Shown: positions 8,589-16,728 of the stretch, in pieces
How positions within the stretch are numbered: the stretch's first letter is position 1
Layout of the letters: the number at the start of each line of letters is the position of its first letter
DNA from: Pseudomonadota bacterium
GTDB lineage: Bacteria > Pseudomonadota > Gammaproteobacteria > Steroidobacterales > Steroidobacteraceae
Direction: 5' to 3'
NCBI GenBank assembly: GCA_021826035.1
Contig: JAKBBE010000029.1
Coordinates: 1 to 27,309, forward strand
DNA: 27,309 nucleotides
Translations under genes and position numbers: made by a program
The notes under the pieces: generated by a model
What the model saw: only the letters and a program-made list of their open reading frames with translations
Database searches by the model: none
What the model was told of the DNA's origin: nothing

Positions 8589-9929
8589 TCAAGTCACATC
8601 GTGGCCGGGCTGGAGCTTCGAGTCACCCCCGCCCGTCATGCTGCGGATGGACTCGAGCCCGTGACCGTGAGGTCCGCGCTCGCGTCGCCAGAGCAAGGCC
8701 ACCGACACCAGGGCCACGAGACTGAGGAGGCCGAAGTACCAGATCATCGGGTCATAGCCCTGCGGATTCGCCGCGCTCGCGTGCGCGCGTTCGGCGAGCC
8801 ATCCGGCCGTCAGATTGGACAACGCCAAGAGCAGATTCTGCAGCAGATTGATCAAGCCGAACGCAGTACCGAGCCGGCGAGGCTCGACCAGCATCGCCGT
8901 CGAGGGCCAGATCACCGCGGGCACCACGGAGAAGCTCACCCCCATCAACGCCGTCGAGATCCACAGGCTCCAATCCGTGGTGCCGAGAATCAGGAAAACC
9001 AGCGGCATCAGCAGTGTCCCGATCAGCATCATCAACGAACGGCGCCCCAGCCGATCGGCGAGGTAACCGAACAGCGGCGTGGCGAAGATCGCCGCCAGGA
9101 ACACCCAGCTGTTCGCCAACCCCGCCTGTTGCAGCGTCAGACCCTTGGCGTCCTGGAAGTACTCGATCGCAAAGGTGCTGCGGAACGGAAAGAAGACCGC
9201 CGCGAACAGGACATTGAGGGTCAGGATGTACCAGTAAGACAGATCGAAGCTCACTAGATCCGACCAGTAGAACGGCTCGGATGGGCGCGCGGCGGGCAGA
9301 CGCCCTCGGATCCGCGCCTGCCGGTCGATCAGGCCGTAGACCAGCGCTGCAACAAAACTCACCGCGGTGACGGCTGCAGCGACGGACAACGGCCTCTGCC
9401 AACCGTGGCCGTAAAGTCCGGCCCCCCAGTCCGGGGAGGTATCGGCCGCGTATGACCCGATACGTGCGACGCTGAAGAACAGACTCATCGCAAGCGCGGC
9501 GGCGCCTGCGGAGAACCATTGCGCCAGCCCAGCGAGCAAGGCGATGAACAGCGCCTCCTCGGCTACCCCGAAGATCAGCCGGCCCGTCACCATCACTCCG
9601 TAGGGCGTACCGACCGCCGTCAGCACCGCCCCCAGCAGGCACAGTCCCGCGGTTGCCACTGCCACCCGCGCCGGCCCAAGCCGGTCGATGAGGACGCCGC
9701 CGAGCAGCGCGAGAAAGATGTTCGGGAGGCTGAACACCGCGTTCAGCATGCCGATTTGTCCCTGGGTGAACCCGCGCTCGAGACGCAACAGGTCGGCGAT
9801 CGGCGCGATCGCGTCATACTCGTAATAGCAGCCGGCGATCGCCAAGCTGAGCAGCACGAGCACCCACCAGCGCCCGGCGTCGGAGGCGACACGGTGGCTC
9901 TCGGCGGCAGTGCTCGACGCGGCGCTCAC
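8589..9929 (-). CDS. MFS transporter
   Basis: Inner-membrane carrier of 446 residues with about twelve hydrophobic spans. After a short polar N-terminus the first span begins 'RWWVLVLLSLAIAGCYYEY', and the loop between spans 2 and 3 has the MFS-type motif 'GGVLIDRLGPARV'; a second copy occurs later as 'GYLADRLGRRSLM'. The substrate cannot be read from sequence; 'YYEYDAIAPI' is typical of a broad MFS clade of organic-anion and peptide-like carriers. The GTG start at 9929 overlaps the stop of the upstream FAD oxidoreductase in a GTGA, so translation is probably coupled and the carrier may import that enzyme's substrate. The frame is open further upstream inside the neighbour, but that part has no membrane or MFS character. 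Confidence 0.85.
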   Translation of the reverse strand: MSAASSTAAESHRVASDAGRWWVLVLLSLAIAGCYYEYDAIAPIADLLRLERGFTQGQIGMLNAVFSLPNIFLALLGGVLIDRLGPARVAVATAGLCLLGAVLTAVGTPYGVMVTGRLIFGVAEEALFIALLAGLAQWFSAGAAALAMSLFFSVARIGSYAADTSPDWGAGLYGHGWQRPLSVAAAVTAVSFVAALVYGLIDRQARIRGRLPAARPSEPFYWSDLVSFDLSYWYILTLNVLFAAVFFPFRSTFAIEYFQDAKGLTLQQAGLANSWVFLAAIFATPLFGYLADRLGRRSLMMLIGTLLMPLVFLILGTTDWSLWISTALMGVSFSVVPAVIWPSTAMLVEPRRLGTAFGLINLLQNLLLALSNLTAGWLAERAHASAANPQGYDPMIWYFGLLSLVALVSVALLWRRERGPHGHGLESIRSMTGGGDSKLQPGHDVT

Positions 9930-11293
9930 CGGATACGGGCGCCCTGGCGACGCAACTCCTGCTGCACCGCATTGATGTCGACCGAATTGCAAGGTTCGCC
10001 CCGGCGCAGCGAAACCGCCGCAGCGACCCCGGCGCCCTGACCGCTCACCGCACAGCACATCATGTTGCGCACCGCCGCGTGCGAAATGCGGTCACCACCG
10101 ATCGCGCGTCCGGCTACGAGCAGGTGGCCCACGTCCTTTGGGACGAGCGCGCGATACGGGACATGGAAATACCGGCCGGTGGTCGGAATGATGAGCATCC
10201 CGTAGCCGTCGATGAACTCCGGAAAGATGCCGATGGCGTCGTCGAAGCGCCCTTCGCAGCGCACATCTGTCTCGGTGAGGTTGTACATTGCGTCGATCTT
10301 ACGCGTGTCGCGGACCCCGAGGGTCATTCCGAAATTGCGCAACTTCGCCTGCTCGCACCCGGGCATGAAGCGCTTGAGCGCCTCGATCGCATAAATCGCC
10401 TGGCGGCGCCCCTCGATCTCCGCGGCGGTCAGATCATTGGCGTCGGTACCATCGACGTTCGGCAGCTGGATGATATTCAGGTACGTAAGGTCGCCCTGGT
10501 CCGTGACGCTGCCCCAGGTGCCGGCGATGGTGCTGAGCCCTGCCGGGATCACGCCTGCCTCGACCGCGCGCTTGAAGGGCTTGCGCAAAAACGGCGAGAA
10601 CATGTCGTCTTCCTTGCCCGAGGTCTGGATGTTCCACTCTCCGTTGCCGCGCCAGTCTCGGTAGCGCTGGGGGTCGGCTTTGACCTGCTCGAGGAATCTC
10701 TTCTTGTTCACACCAGCCATGGAGAACATCACCGAGGCTGCCATGAGCTGCTCGCGCGGCGCCTTGCGCACCGGGGCGCCCGCTCGCGCAGCCACATCCG
10801 CGTCCCCGGTCGCATCAATCACCCGCTCGGCCAGCAGTGCCTCGCGTCCCGATTTACTCTCGGTGACCACGCCGCGGATGAGACCGCTCTCGACGATCGG
10901 CGCCACGCACAGACGGTGCAGGAAAGGCGTAACGCCCGCCTCCCCCACCAGCACGTCCGCGACATACTTGAACATTTCGGCATCGAGCGCGTGGCTGTCC
11001 GATTGGGGCTCGGGTGTCGCGGCCCCCATCGCCTTGGCGCGCTGCTCGAACTCGATGCCGATGCCTTCGCTGTCGACCGTGCGCTCGTGGCGGTACCAGG
11101 CGAAGCCCTCGACCCCGACCTGGGTGATGTTGCCACCGAAACAGCCGTAGCGATCAATGAGCGCTGTGCGCGCACCCGCGCGGGCGGCGGCGAGCGCGGC
11201 CGCAAGCCCTCCGGGGCCGCTGCCCACCACCAGCACCTCGGTCTCGTGGATGACATCGACAGTTCGGGCGGGCTCCGGGATCTTCTTGTGCAT
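9926..11293 (-). CDS. FAD-dependent oxidoreductase
   Basis: A 455-residue flavoprotein. The N-terminal dinucleotide-binding fold is clear: 'EVLVVGSGPGGLAAALAAARAG' region at residues 19-40, then 'ALIDRYGCFGGN' (44-55). A second FAD motif, 'AERVIDATGDADVAARAG', and a C-terminal 'LLVAGRAIGGDRISHAAVR' follow. This arrangement fits the FAD_oxidored group (Pfam 12831 type), whose members act on varied substrates, so no substrate is assigned. The start is the ATG at 11293; the ribosome site is weak. It sits 51 bp after aceB and overlaps the downstream MFS gene by 4 bp, so it is likely part of a long minus-strand operon. A role in amine or carboxylate oxidation fits the context but is not shown. Confidence 0.8.
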   Translation of the reverse strand: MHKKIPEPARTVDVIHETEVLVVGSGPGGLAAALAAARAGARTALIDRYGCFGGNITQVGVEGFAWYRHERTVDSEGIGIEFEQRAKAMGAATPEPQSDSHALDAEMFKYVADVLVGEAGVTPFLHRLCVAPIVESGLIRGVVTESKSGREALLAERVIDATGDADVAARAGAPVRKAPREQLMAASVMFSMAGVNKKRFLEQVKADPQRYRDWRGNGEWNIQTSGKEDDMFSPFLRKPFKRAVEAGVIPAGLSTIAGTWGSVTDQGDLTYLNIIQLPNVDGTDANDLTAAEIEGRRQAIYAIEALKRFMPGCEQAKLRNFGMTLGVRDTRKIDAMYNLTETDVRCEGRFDDAIGIFPEFIDGYGMLIIPTTGRYFHVPYRALVPKDVGHLLVAGRAIGGDRISHAAVRNMMCCAVSGQGAGVAAAVSLRRGEPCNSVDINAVQQELRRQGARIR

Positions 11294-11344
11294 ACGGCAG
11301 CAATTCGTCTCTCAGATTAGGACCACCGATCGCAGCAGCCGCAT

Positions 11345-12955
11345 TCAGGCGGCCGCGGCGTCCGCAAGCGCATCGTACAACGGCAGCGTCAGAAATTCCG
11401 TGAACTGCGGTGCGAGACTCAGCCGTTCGAAGACTTCCGCTGCCCGCGCGTACGTACCCCCGGCTGTGGCTTCGCCTACCGCCGACTCGACGCGCCGCAG
11501 CTCCTCGGGAACCAGGGAGCGAACGAGCGCCGCATCGATCTTGCGCCCGTCGTCGAGCACACCCTTGGGGCTTTGCACCCACTGCCAGACCTGTGCGCGC
11601 GCGATCTCCGCAGTGGCGGCGTCCTCCATCAGATTGTGTATTGGCACACAGCCGGTACCGGACAGCCAGCTGCCGATGTAATGGATCGCCACGTTGATAT
11701 CGTTGCGCAGCCCGGCCTCCGTGATCGGCTGCTCGGGCTGGAAGTCGAGCAATTCCGCCGCGCAACTGCGTCCCTCCGGAATACGCTCGCGCTGGTGCGG
11801 GCGCTCGCCGAGCACCTTGACGAACTCCTCAAGCGCGAGCGGCACCAGCCCCGGATGGGCGACCCAACCTCCATCGAATCCGTCACGCGCATCGCGTGCC
11901 TTGTCATGACGCACTCCGGCGAGCGCACGCTCGTTGGCCTGCGGGTCGGATTTGATGGGGATCAATGCGCTCATCCCGCCGATCGCCGGTGCCGCCCGCC
12001 GGTGGCACGCTCTGACGAGCTCGAGCGCGTAGGCGCGCATGAACGGCGCCTCCATCGTCACCCGACCGCGGTCGGCCAGGCAGAAGTCGCGGCGCTTGCT
12101 GAATTTTTTTATGGCGCTAAAGATGTAGTCCCAGCGCCCGGCGTTGAGTCCCGCAGAGTGCTCGCGCAGCTCGAACAGGATCTCATCCATCTCGAACGCA
12201 GCCAGTACCGTCTCAATCAACACCGTCGCCTTGATGGTGCCGGGGGCAAGCCCGAGTGCGTTCTGGGCCGCAAGAAAGACCTCGTTCCACAGGCGAGCTT
12301 CCCGATGGCTCTCAAGCTTTGGCAGGTAGAAGTACGGGCCAGCCCCACGAGCAAGTTGCTCGCTCGCATTGTGAAAGAACGCCAGCGCGAAATCGAACAG
12401 CGAGCCGCTGACGGGTTGTCCATCGACGGTCACATGGCGCTCGAGGAGATGCCAGCCACGCGGCCGAATTTGCAGTGTCGCGACCGTCTCGTTCAGCCGG
12501 TAATGCTTCGCGCCGCTCTCGAAGGTGATCACGCGCCGGACCGCATCGCGCAAGTTGACCTGACCCTGCACCTGGTTGTGCCAGCTCGGGGTACTGGAGT
12601 CCTCGAAGTCCGCCATGTACGAGTCTGCACCCGAATTGAGCGCATTGATCATCATCTTGCGCTCGACCGGTCCGGTGATCTCGGTCCGCCGGCGCTCCAG
12701 GGCGGCCGGCAGCGGCGCGATGCGCCAGTCTGCCTCGCGAATGGCACGTGTCTCGGGCAGGAAATCCGGTGTCTCGCCGGCGTCGATGCGCGTCTGGCGC
12801 GCCGTCCGCGCCGCGAGCAGTTCGCGCCGTCGAGGCTCGAAGCGCCGATGCAGATCAGCGAGAAAGCTCAGCGCCTCATGCGTCAGGATCTCATTGAAGC
12901 GCGGCTCGAGCGTCGCCTCGATGCGCACGCCGCGCGGTAAGCCTAGTGTGTCCAT
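11345..12955 (-). CDS. aceB: Malate synthase A
   Basis: Condenses glyoxylate with acetyl-CoA to give malate, the entry point for glyoxylate into central metabolism. The 536 residues match AceB of E. coli (about 533), not the longer GlcB type. Visible are 'QIRPRGWHL' (162-170) with the catalytic Arg region, 'VLIETVLAAFEMDEI' (245-259), the malate synthase signature 'REHSAGLNAGRWDYIF' (264-279), and 'GCVPIHNLMEDAATAEIAR' with a catalytic Asp at 445. The ATG at 12955 follows a GGGGG about ten bases upstream; the frame continues further upstream without homology. No isocitrate lyase is nearby, so glyoxylate probably comes from elsewhere, for instance glycine or a glyoxylate-yielding amine. Its 163 bp leader is strongly foldable (separate entry). 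Confidence 0.95.
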   Translation of the reverse strand: MDTLGLPRGVRIEATLEPRFNEILTHEALSFLADLHRRFEPRRRELLAARTARQTRIDAGETPDFLPETRAIREADWRIAPLPAALERRRTEITGPVERKMMINALNSGADSYMADFEDSSTPSWHNQVQGQVNLRDAVRRVITFESGAKHYRLNETVATLQIRPRGWHLLERHVTVDGQPVSGSLFDFALAFFHNASEQLARGAGPYFYLPKLESHREARLWNEVFLAAQNALGLAPGTIKATVLIETVLAAFEMDEILFELREHSAGLNAGRWDYIFSAIKKFSKRRDFCLADRGRVTMEAPFMRAYALELVRACHRRAAPAIGGMSALIPIKSDPQANERALAGVRHDKARDARDGFDGGWVAHPGLVPLALEEFVKVLGERPHQRERIPEGRSCAAELLDFQPEQPITEAGLRNDINVAIHYIGSWLSGTGCVPIHNLMEDAATAEIARAQVWQWVQSPKGVLDDGRKIDAALVRSLVPEELRRVESAVGEATAGGTYARAAEVFERLSLAPQFTEFLTLPLYDALADAAAA

Positions 12956-12971
12956 TAACTGCGTACCCCCG

Positions 12972-13061
12972 ATCAGTCGGCCTGCGCGCCTACGGGACGG
13001 TGAGGCGCAGCTCGATCCTACCGACGGGCCGGCCCGGAACGGTTGAACCGAGCCGACTGAT
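12972..13061 (-). promoter_or_regulatory. Candidate structured leader RNA upstream of aceB
   Basis: On the coding strand ATCAGTCGGC (13061-13052) pairs perfectly with GCCGACTGAT (12981-12972), a 10 bp closing helix. Inside are three local hairpins: CGGT-TCA-ACCG (13050-13040), CGGG-CCGG-CCCG (about 13036-13025), and CTGCGCCT (13010-13003) pairing with AGG-CG-CGCAG (12991-12982), whose end abuts the closing helix. The closing helix ends 16 nt before the aceB ATG and next to its GGGGG ribosome site, where folding could affect translation. It does not match the glycine riboswitch known before some malate synthase genes. It may be a regulatory RNA or simply GC-rich sequence that folds by chance. 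Confidence 0.35.
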
Positions 13062-13118
13062 GCGTGGCATTTCCGCGACACCCGGGCCACTCAGCGCCCC
13101 GGAGATGACGATGCGGCC

Positions 13119-14306
13119 CTAGAGCACGGGCTTTGCGGCCATCTCCAGGTGCAGCGCCTTGCCGGTATACGGATGCGCTCGCGCCACCTCCTCGTTCAGC
13201 TCCACACCCAACCCCGGTTCGCTCGGCGGGATGACGAAGCCCGCCTCCCAGCGGATCGGTCGACGCAGGATCTCGGCATGGAAGCCGTCCCACCGCTGGA
13301 TGCCCTCGAGGATCAGGAAGTTCGGGCTGCAGGCGGCCAGATGGATGTTCGCTGCACCGACCACCGGCCCGCAATAGAGGTGCGGGGCGATCTGCACGTG
13401 ACGCGCCTCAGCGAGCGCCGCAATCTTCTTGCCCTCGAGAATGCCCCCGGCCCTGCCGAGGTTCAACTGCAGAATCGCTGCGGCGCCGGTTTCGAGCAGC
13501 CGCGCAAACTCGTACTTGGTGGTCAGGCGCTCGCCGGTCGCGATCGGGATGCGTGTTCCGCGCGCGACCTTGGCCATCTCCTCGGGGGCATCCGGCGGCA
13601 CCGGCTCCTCGAACCACAGTGGATCGTAGGGCTCGATCCGCCGCGCCAGGCGCAACGCCCCAGCGGCGGTCATCTGTCCATGCGTGCCGAGCAGCAGATC
13701 GGCGCGCGAACCGACCGCCCCGCGCAATTGCTTCATGAAGCGCTCTACCCGGTCCAACGCCTCGAGCGAGGGTTGCCTACCATCAAACGCGCTGTACGGT
13801 CCGAACGGATCGAACTTCACCGCCGTAAACCCCTGGGCCACGTACTCGGCGGCACGTTCGGCCGACAGATCCGGATCCATGTACACGTCGGTCCGGTCCG
13901 TGGGCTTGGGGTAGATGTACGTGTAGGTGCGCAGCCGCTCGTGCACCCGACCGCCGAGCAGCTTGTAAACCGGCTGGCCGGCGGCTTTGCCGACGATGTC
14001 CCAACAGGCCATCTCAAGCGCGCTCAGCACCCCGACCAGCGAGGGATCGGGGCGCTGCGTGAAGCCCGCCGAATAGACCCGGCGCCAGATACTCTCGATA
14101 TCGTGCGGCTCTTCGCCCTCGAGATAGCGGGCGAACACGTCCTCGATCATACGGGCGACCAGATGCGGATCGTACGGCACACCGTAGGCCTCGCCGACAC
14201 CGCGCACGCCATCCGACGTGGTCAGCACACAGAAGATGAAATACTGGCCGCCGAAATGCGGCGGGGGATTGTCGACCACGAAGGTCTGAATGTCGCGCAG
14301 TCGCAT
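13119..14306 (-). CDS. Enolase-superfamily (mandelate racemase/muconate lactonizing type) enzyme
   Basis: A 395-residue enzyme with the capping domain followed by a TIM barrel. Such enzymes abstract a proton next to a carboxylate; known members are racemases, epimerases and sugar-acid dehydratases. Visible barrel residues are Lys164 and Asp166 ('AVKFDPFGP'), 'LWFEEPVPP' with Glu233 or Glu234, 'ATGERL' with Glu259, and 'IAPHLYCGP' with His309. The first metal ligand, usually Asp at the end of the third barrel strand, falls in 'LLLGTHGQ' (204-211), where Gly207 seems to take its place. The ATG at 14306 has a strong AGGAG five bases upstream. It starts 10 bp after the dimethylglycine dehydrogenase-like gene. 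Hydroxyproline betaine epimerase belongs to this superfamily, so a betaine substrate is conceivable; no specific function is assigned. Confidence 0.85.
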   Translation of the reverse strand: MRLRDIQTFVVDNPPPHFGGQYFIFCVLTTSDGVRGVGEAYGVPYDPHLVARMIEDVFARYLEGEEPHDIESIWRRVYSAGFTQRPDPSLVGVLSALEMACWDIVGKAAGQPVYKLLGGRVHERLRTYTYIYPKPTDRTDVYMDPDLSAERAAEYVAQGFTAVKFDPFGPYSAFDGRQPSLEALDRVERFMKQLRGAVGSRADLLLGTHGQMTAAGALRLARRIEPYDPLWFEEPVPPDAPEEMAKVARGTRIPIATGERLTTKYEFARLLETGAAAILQLNLGRAGGILEGKKIAALAEARHVQIAPHLYCGPVVGAANIHLAACSPNFLILEGIQRWDGFHAEILRRPIRWEAGFVIPPSEPGLGVELNEEVARAHPYTGKALHLEMAAKPVL

Positions 14307-14316
14307 CCGCTCTCCT

Positions 14317-16728
14317 CTAGGCACGCACTCGCGCGCCGCTCGGGTCGTATGGGGGCACCGCAAGCCGCTCGGCCGCACGGCGCTCGCCGAGAATCTCGAT
14401 CGTGAAACTGGCGTCGGCCTCACGCACCGCCGCCTCGACGTAGCCCAGGGCGAGCGAACGACCCACGCGGTGGCCGTAGGCACCGGAAGTCACCCAGCCG
14501 ACGACCCGGTCCTGGTGCCAGATCGGCTCATCGCCGGCCGCGTCGCAGTCGGCCGTCTGGAGCGCGAAGGTCGTCAGATAGCGCTCGCCGCCCTGTTCGC
14601 GCTCGGCGAGCGCGGCAGCCCGTCCGACGAACTCGTCCTTGCTGAAGTCGACGAAGCGGCCGAGACCGGCCTCGTGCGCGCCGTAGATGGGCCGGAACTC
14701 GCGCGACCAGTTGCCGTAGCTCTTCTCGATGCGCATGGAGTTGAGCGCGCGCGCCCCGAACCGGCGGATGCCGTGTGACGCACCGGCCTCGAGCAACAGG
14801 TCGTACAGCGCGCGTTGATATTCGGGGCTGACCCAGATCTCGTAACCGAGCTCTCCGGTGAACGAGATCCGCCCAACGAGCGCCGGAATCATCCCGACAT
14901 CGAGGCGGCGGAATGACAGGAACGGGAAGGCCGCGTTGGACAGATCCTCGCTCACCAGGCTCTGCAGCACTGCGCGCGAGGCGGGGCCGGCGATCGCCAG
15001 ACCCGGATATTCCATCGTGCAGGGCCGCACGCTGACCCCCGGGGCCGGCAGGTGCCGCTCGAACCAGCGCAGGTAGTAACGCTCGGCCGCATAAGTGCAC
15101 ACCAGCAGCACCCGGTCGGGAGCCATGCGACACAGTGTGAAATCACCGATCAGTCGGCCGCGCTCGTTCAGCATCGGCGCGAGTGCGATGCGACCGACCG
15201 GCGGTACCCGGCTCGCCATCACGCGTCCGAGCCACTCGGCCGCACCCGGTCCGCTGACCTCGATCTTGCCGTAGTTGGACGTCTCGATCAGCCCGACCGA
15301 CTCGGCTACGGCGCGACACTCGCGCGCCACGTGCTCATGAGCAATGGAACGGCGGAAAGTGACTGGCTCGTCCGTCTCGGCCGCGCCCGGCGCGAACCAC
15401 AGCGGATGCTCGAGGCCGCAGTACTCACCGAACACGGCGTGGGCTGCGGCCAGCCGTTCGTAGATCGCCGTCGTGCGCAGGGGCCGCGCCGCCGGCAACT
15501 CCTCGTTCGGAAAGCGGATCCGGAAGCGGCGCGAATAGTTCTCGCGAACCTTGGCATTGGTGTAGGCGAGCGTCGCCCAGTCTCCGTAGCGCGCCACGTC
15601 CATCGCCCAGACGTCCGAGCCCGGATCGCCATCGACCATCCACTGCGCCAACGCGAGGCCGACGCCCCCGCCCTGACTGAACCCCGCCATGACCCCGCAG
15701 GCGACCCAGAAATTCGTGAGTCCGCGGACCGGACCGATCAGCGGATTGCCGTCGGGCGCAAAGGTGAACGGACCATTGACCACTTTGCGGATGCCGACCT
15801 CGGCGAGCGCCGGGAAATGCTCGAAGGCCACCTGCAGACTCGGGGCGATGCGCTCCAAGTCATTCGGCAGCAGGCTCTGCGCGAAGTCCCAGGGAGTGCT
15901 CCGCGCCGACCAGGGCACGCCGGCCCGCTCGTACGTGCCGAGCAGCATGCCGCGCCGCTCCTCGCGCAGATAGATCTCCCCTTCGAAATCGATGCAGTGC
16001 AGTTGCTCCGGCAGGCCGGCGATCTGCGGCACCTCCTCGGTGATCAGATACTGGTGCTCCATGGCGAGAATCGGTAGCTCGAGCCCGACCATGCGACCGA
16101 CCTCGCGCGCCCACAGGCCGCCGGCATTGACCACGTGTTCCGCATGCACGTTGCCCTGATCCGTGATGACGTCCCAGCTGCCGTCGACGCGAGCCTTCAG
16201 ATCGACCACACGCGTGTGCCGCACGACCTCGGCACCGGCAATCTGGGCGGACTTCGCGTAGGCATGCGTGACCCCATATGGATCGACGTGCCCTTCGACC
16301 GGGTCGTACAGCGCGCCGAGGAAATGGCGCTTATCGAGCAGCGGGAAGCGCTCGGCCGCCTCGTCCACGCTGAGCAGCTGCAGATCCATGCCTAGGTAGC
16401 GGCCGCGGGCCTGCGCCATCTTCAGCCAGTCCAGTCGCTCGCGCGTGCCTGCCAGCATGATGCCGCCGGTCAGGTGCACGCCGCAGGACTGGCCGGAGAT
16501 GCGTTCCAGCTCGCGATACAGATTGATGGTGTACTGCTGCAGGCGAGCGACGTTCGGATCGCCGTTGACCGTGTGCATCCCCCCGGCGGCGTGCCAGGTC
16601 GAGCCGCACGTGAGCTCGTCGCGTTCGATCAGCAGCACGTCGCGCCAGCCCGCCTTGGTGAGGTGGTACAGCACACTCGCCCCGACGACCCCGCCACCGA
16701 TCACCACGACTCTCGCGCTGCTCCTCAT
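14317..16728 (-). CDS. Dimethylglycine/sarcosine dehydrogenase-like flavoprotein with GcvT domain
   Basis: 803 residues in the four-part layout of mitochondrial dimethylglycine and sarcosine dehydrogenases. An FAD-binding DAO domain (about 5-365, 'VVVIGGGVVGASVLYHL') is followed by a short FAO_M linker domain (about 370-420), a GcvT-like folate-binding domain (about 425-700) and a GcvT C-terminal barrel (to about 795). 'GSTWHAAGG' contains His46 at the position where the mammalian enzymes bind FAD covalently. Such enzymes oxidise an N-methyl group and pass the one-carbon unit to tetrahydrofolate. The ATG at 16728 overlaps the LysR stop as ATGA and is preceded by GGAGG; an upstream in-frame GTG at 16755 is less likely. 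Dimethylglycine, sarcosine or a related N-methyl amino acid are all possible substrates; the betaine context favours dimethylglycine. Confidence 0.85.
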   Translation of the reverse strand: MRSSARVVVIGGGVVGASVLYHLTKAGWRDVLLIERDELTCGSTWHAAGGMHTVNGDPNVARLQQYTINLYRELERISGQSCGVHLTGGIMLAGTRERLDWLKMAQARGRYLGMDLQLLSVDEAAERFPLLDKRHFLGALYDPVEGHVDPYGVTHAYAKSAQIAGAEVVRHTRVVDLKARVDGSWDVITDQGNVHAEHVVNAGGLWAREVGRMVGLELPILAMEHQYLITEEVPQIAGLPEQLHCIDFEGEIYLREERRGMLLGTYERAGVPWSARSTPWDFAQSLLPNDLERIAPSLQVAFEHFPALAEVGIRKVVNGPFTFAPDGNPLIGPVRGLTNFWVACGVMAGFSQGGGVGLALAQWMVDGDPGSDVWAMDVARYGDWATLAYTNAKVRENYSRRFRIRFPNEELPAARPLRTTAIYERLAAAHAVFGEYCGLEHPLWFAPGAAETDEPVTFRRSIAHEHVARECRAVAESVGLIETSNYGKIEVSGPGAAEWLGRVMASRVPPVGRIALAPMLNERGRLIGDFTLCRMAPDRVLLVCTYAAERYYLRWFERHLPAPGVSVRPCTMEYPGLAIAGPASRAVLQSLVSEDLSNAAFPFLSFRRLDVGMIPALVGRISFTGELGYEIWVSPEYQRALYDLLLEAGASHGIRRFGARALNSMRIEKSYGNWSREFRPIYGAHEAGLGRFVDFSKDEFVGRAAALAEREQGGERYLTTFALQTADCDAAGDEPIWHQDRVVGWVTSGAYGHRVGRSLALGYVEAAVREADASFTIEILGERRAAERLAVPPYDPSGARVRA

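Noticed and set aside
12956..13118. Glycine riboswitch upstream of aceB
   Set aside because: The usual conserved cores, such as the GGAGAG and CCGAAGGGG type blocks, are absent, although the leader is foldable.
12993..13118. Open frame after the enolase-type gene's TAG, reading 'GRIVISGALSGPGVAEMPRI' and on to the next stop
   Set aside because: It continues for about 40 residues in the same frame, but it has no ribosome site or recognised homology and would require stop read-through; probably chance or a decayed gene end.
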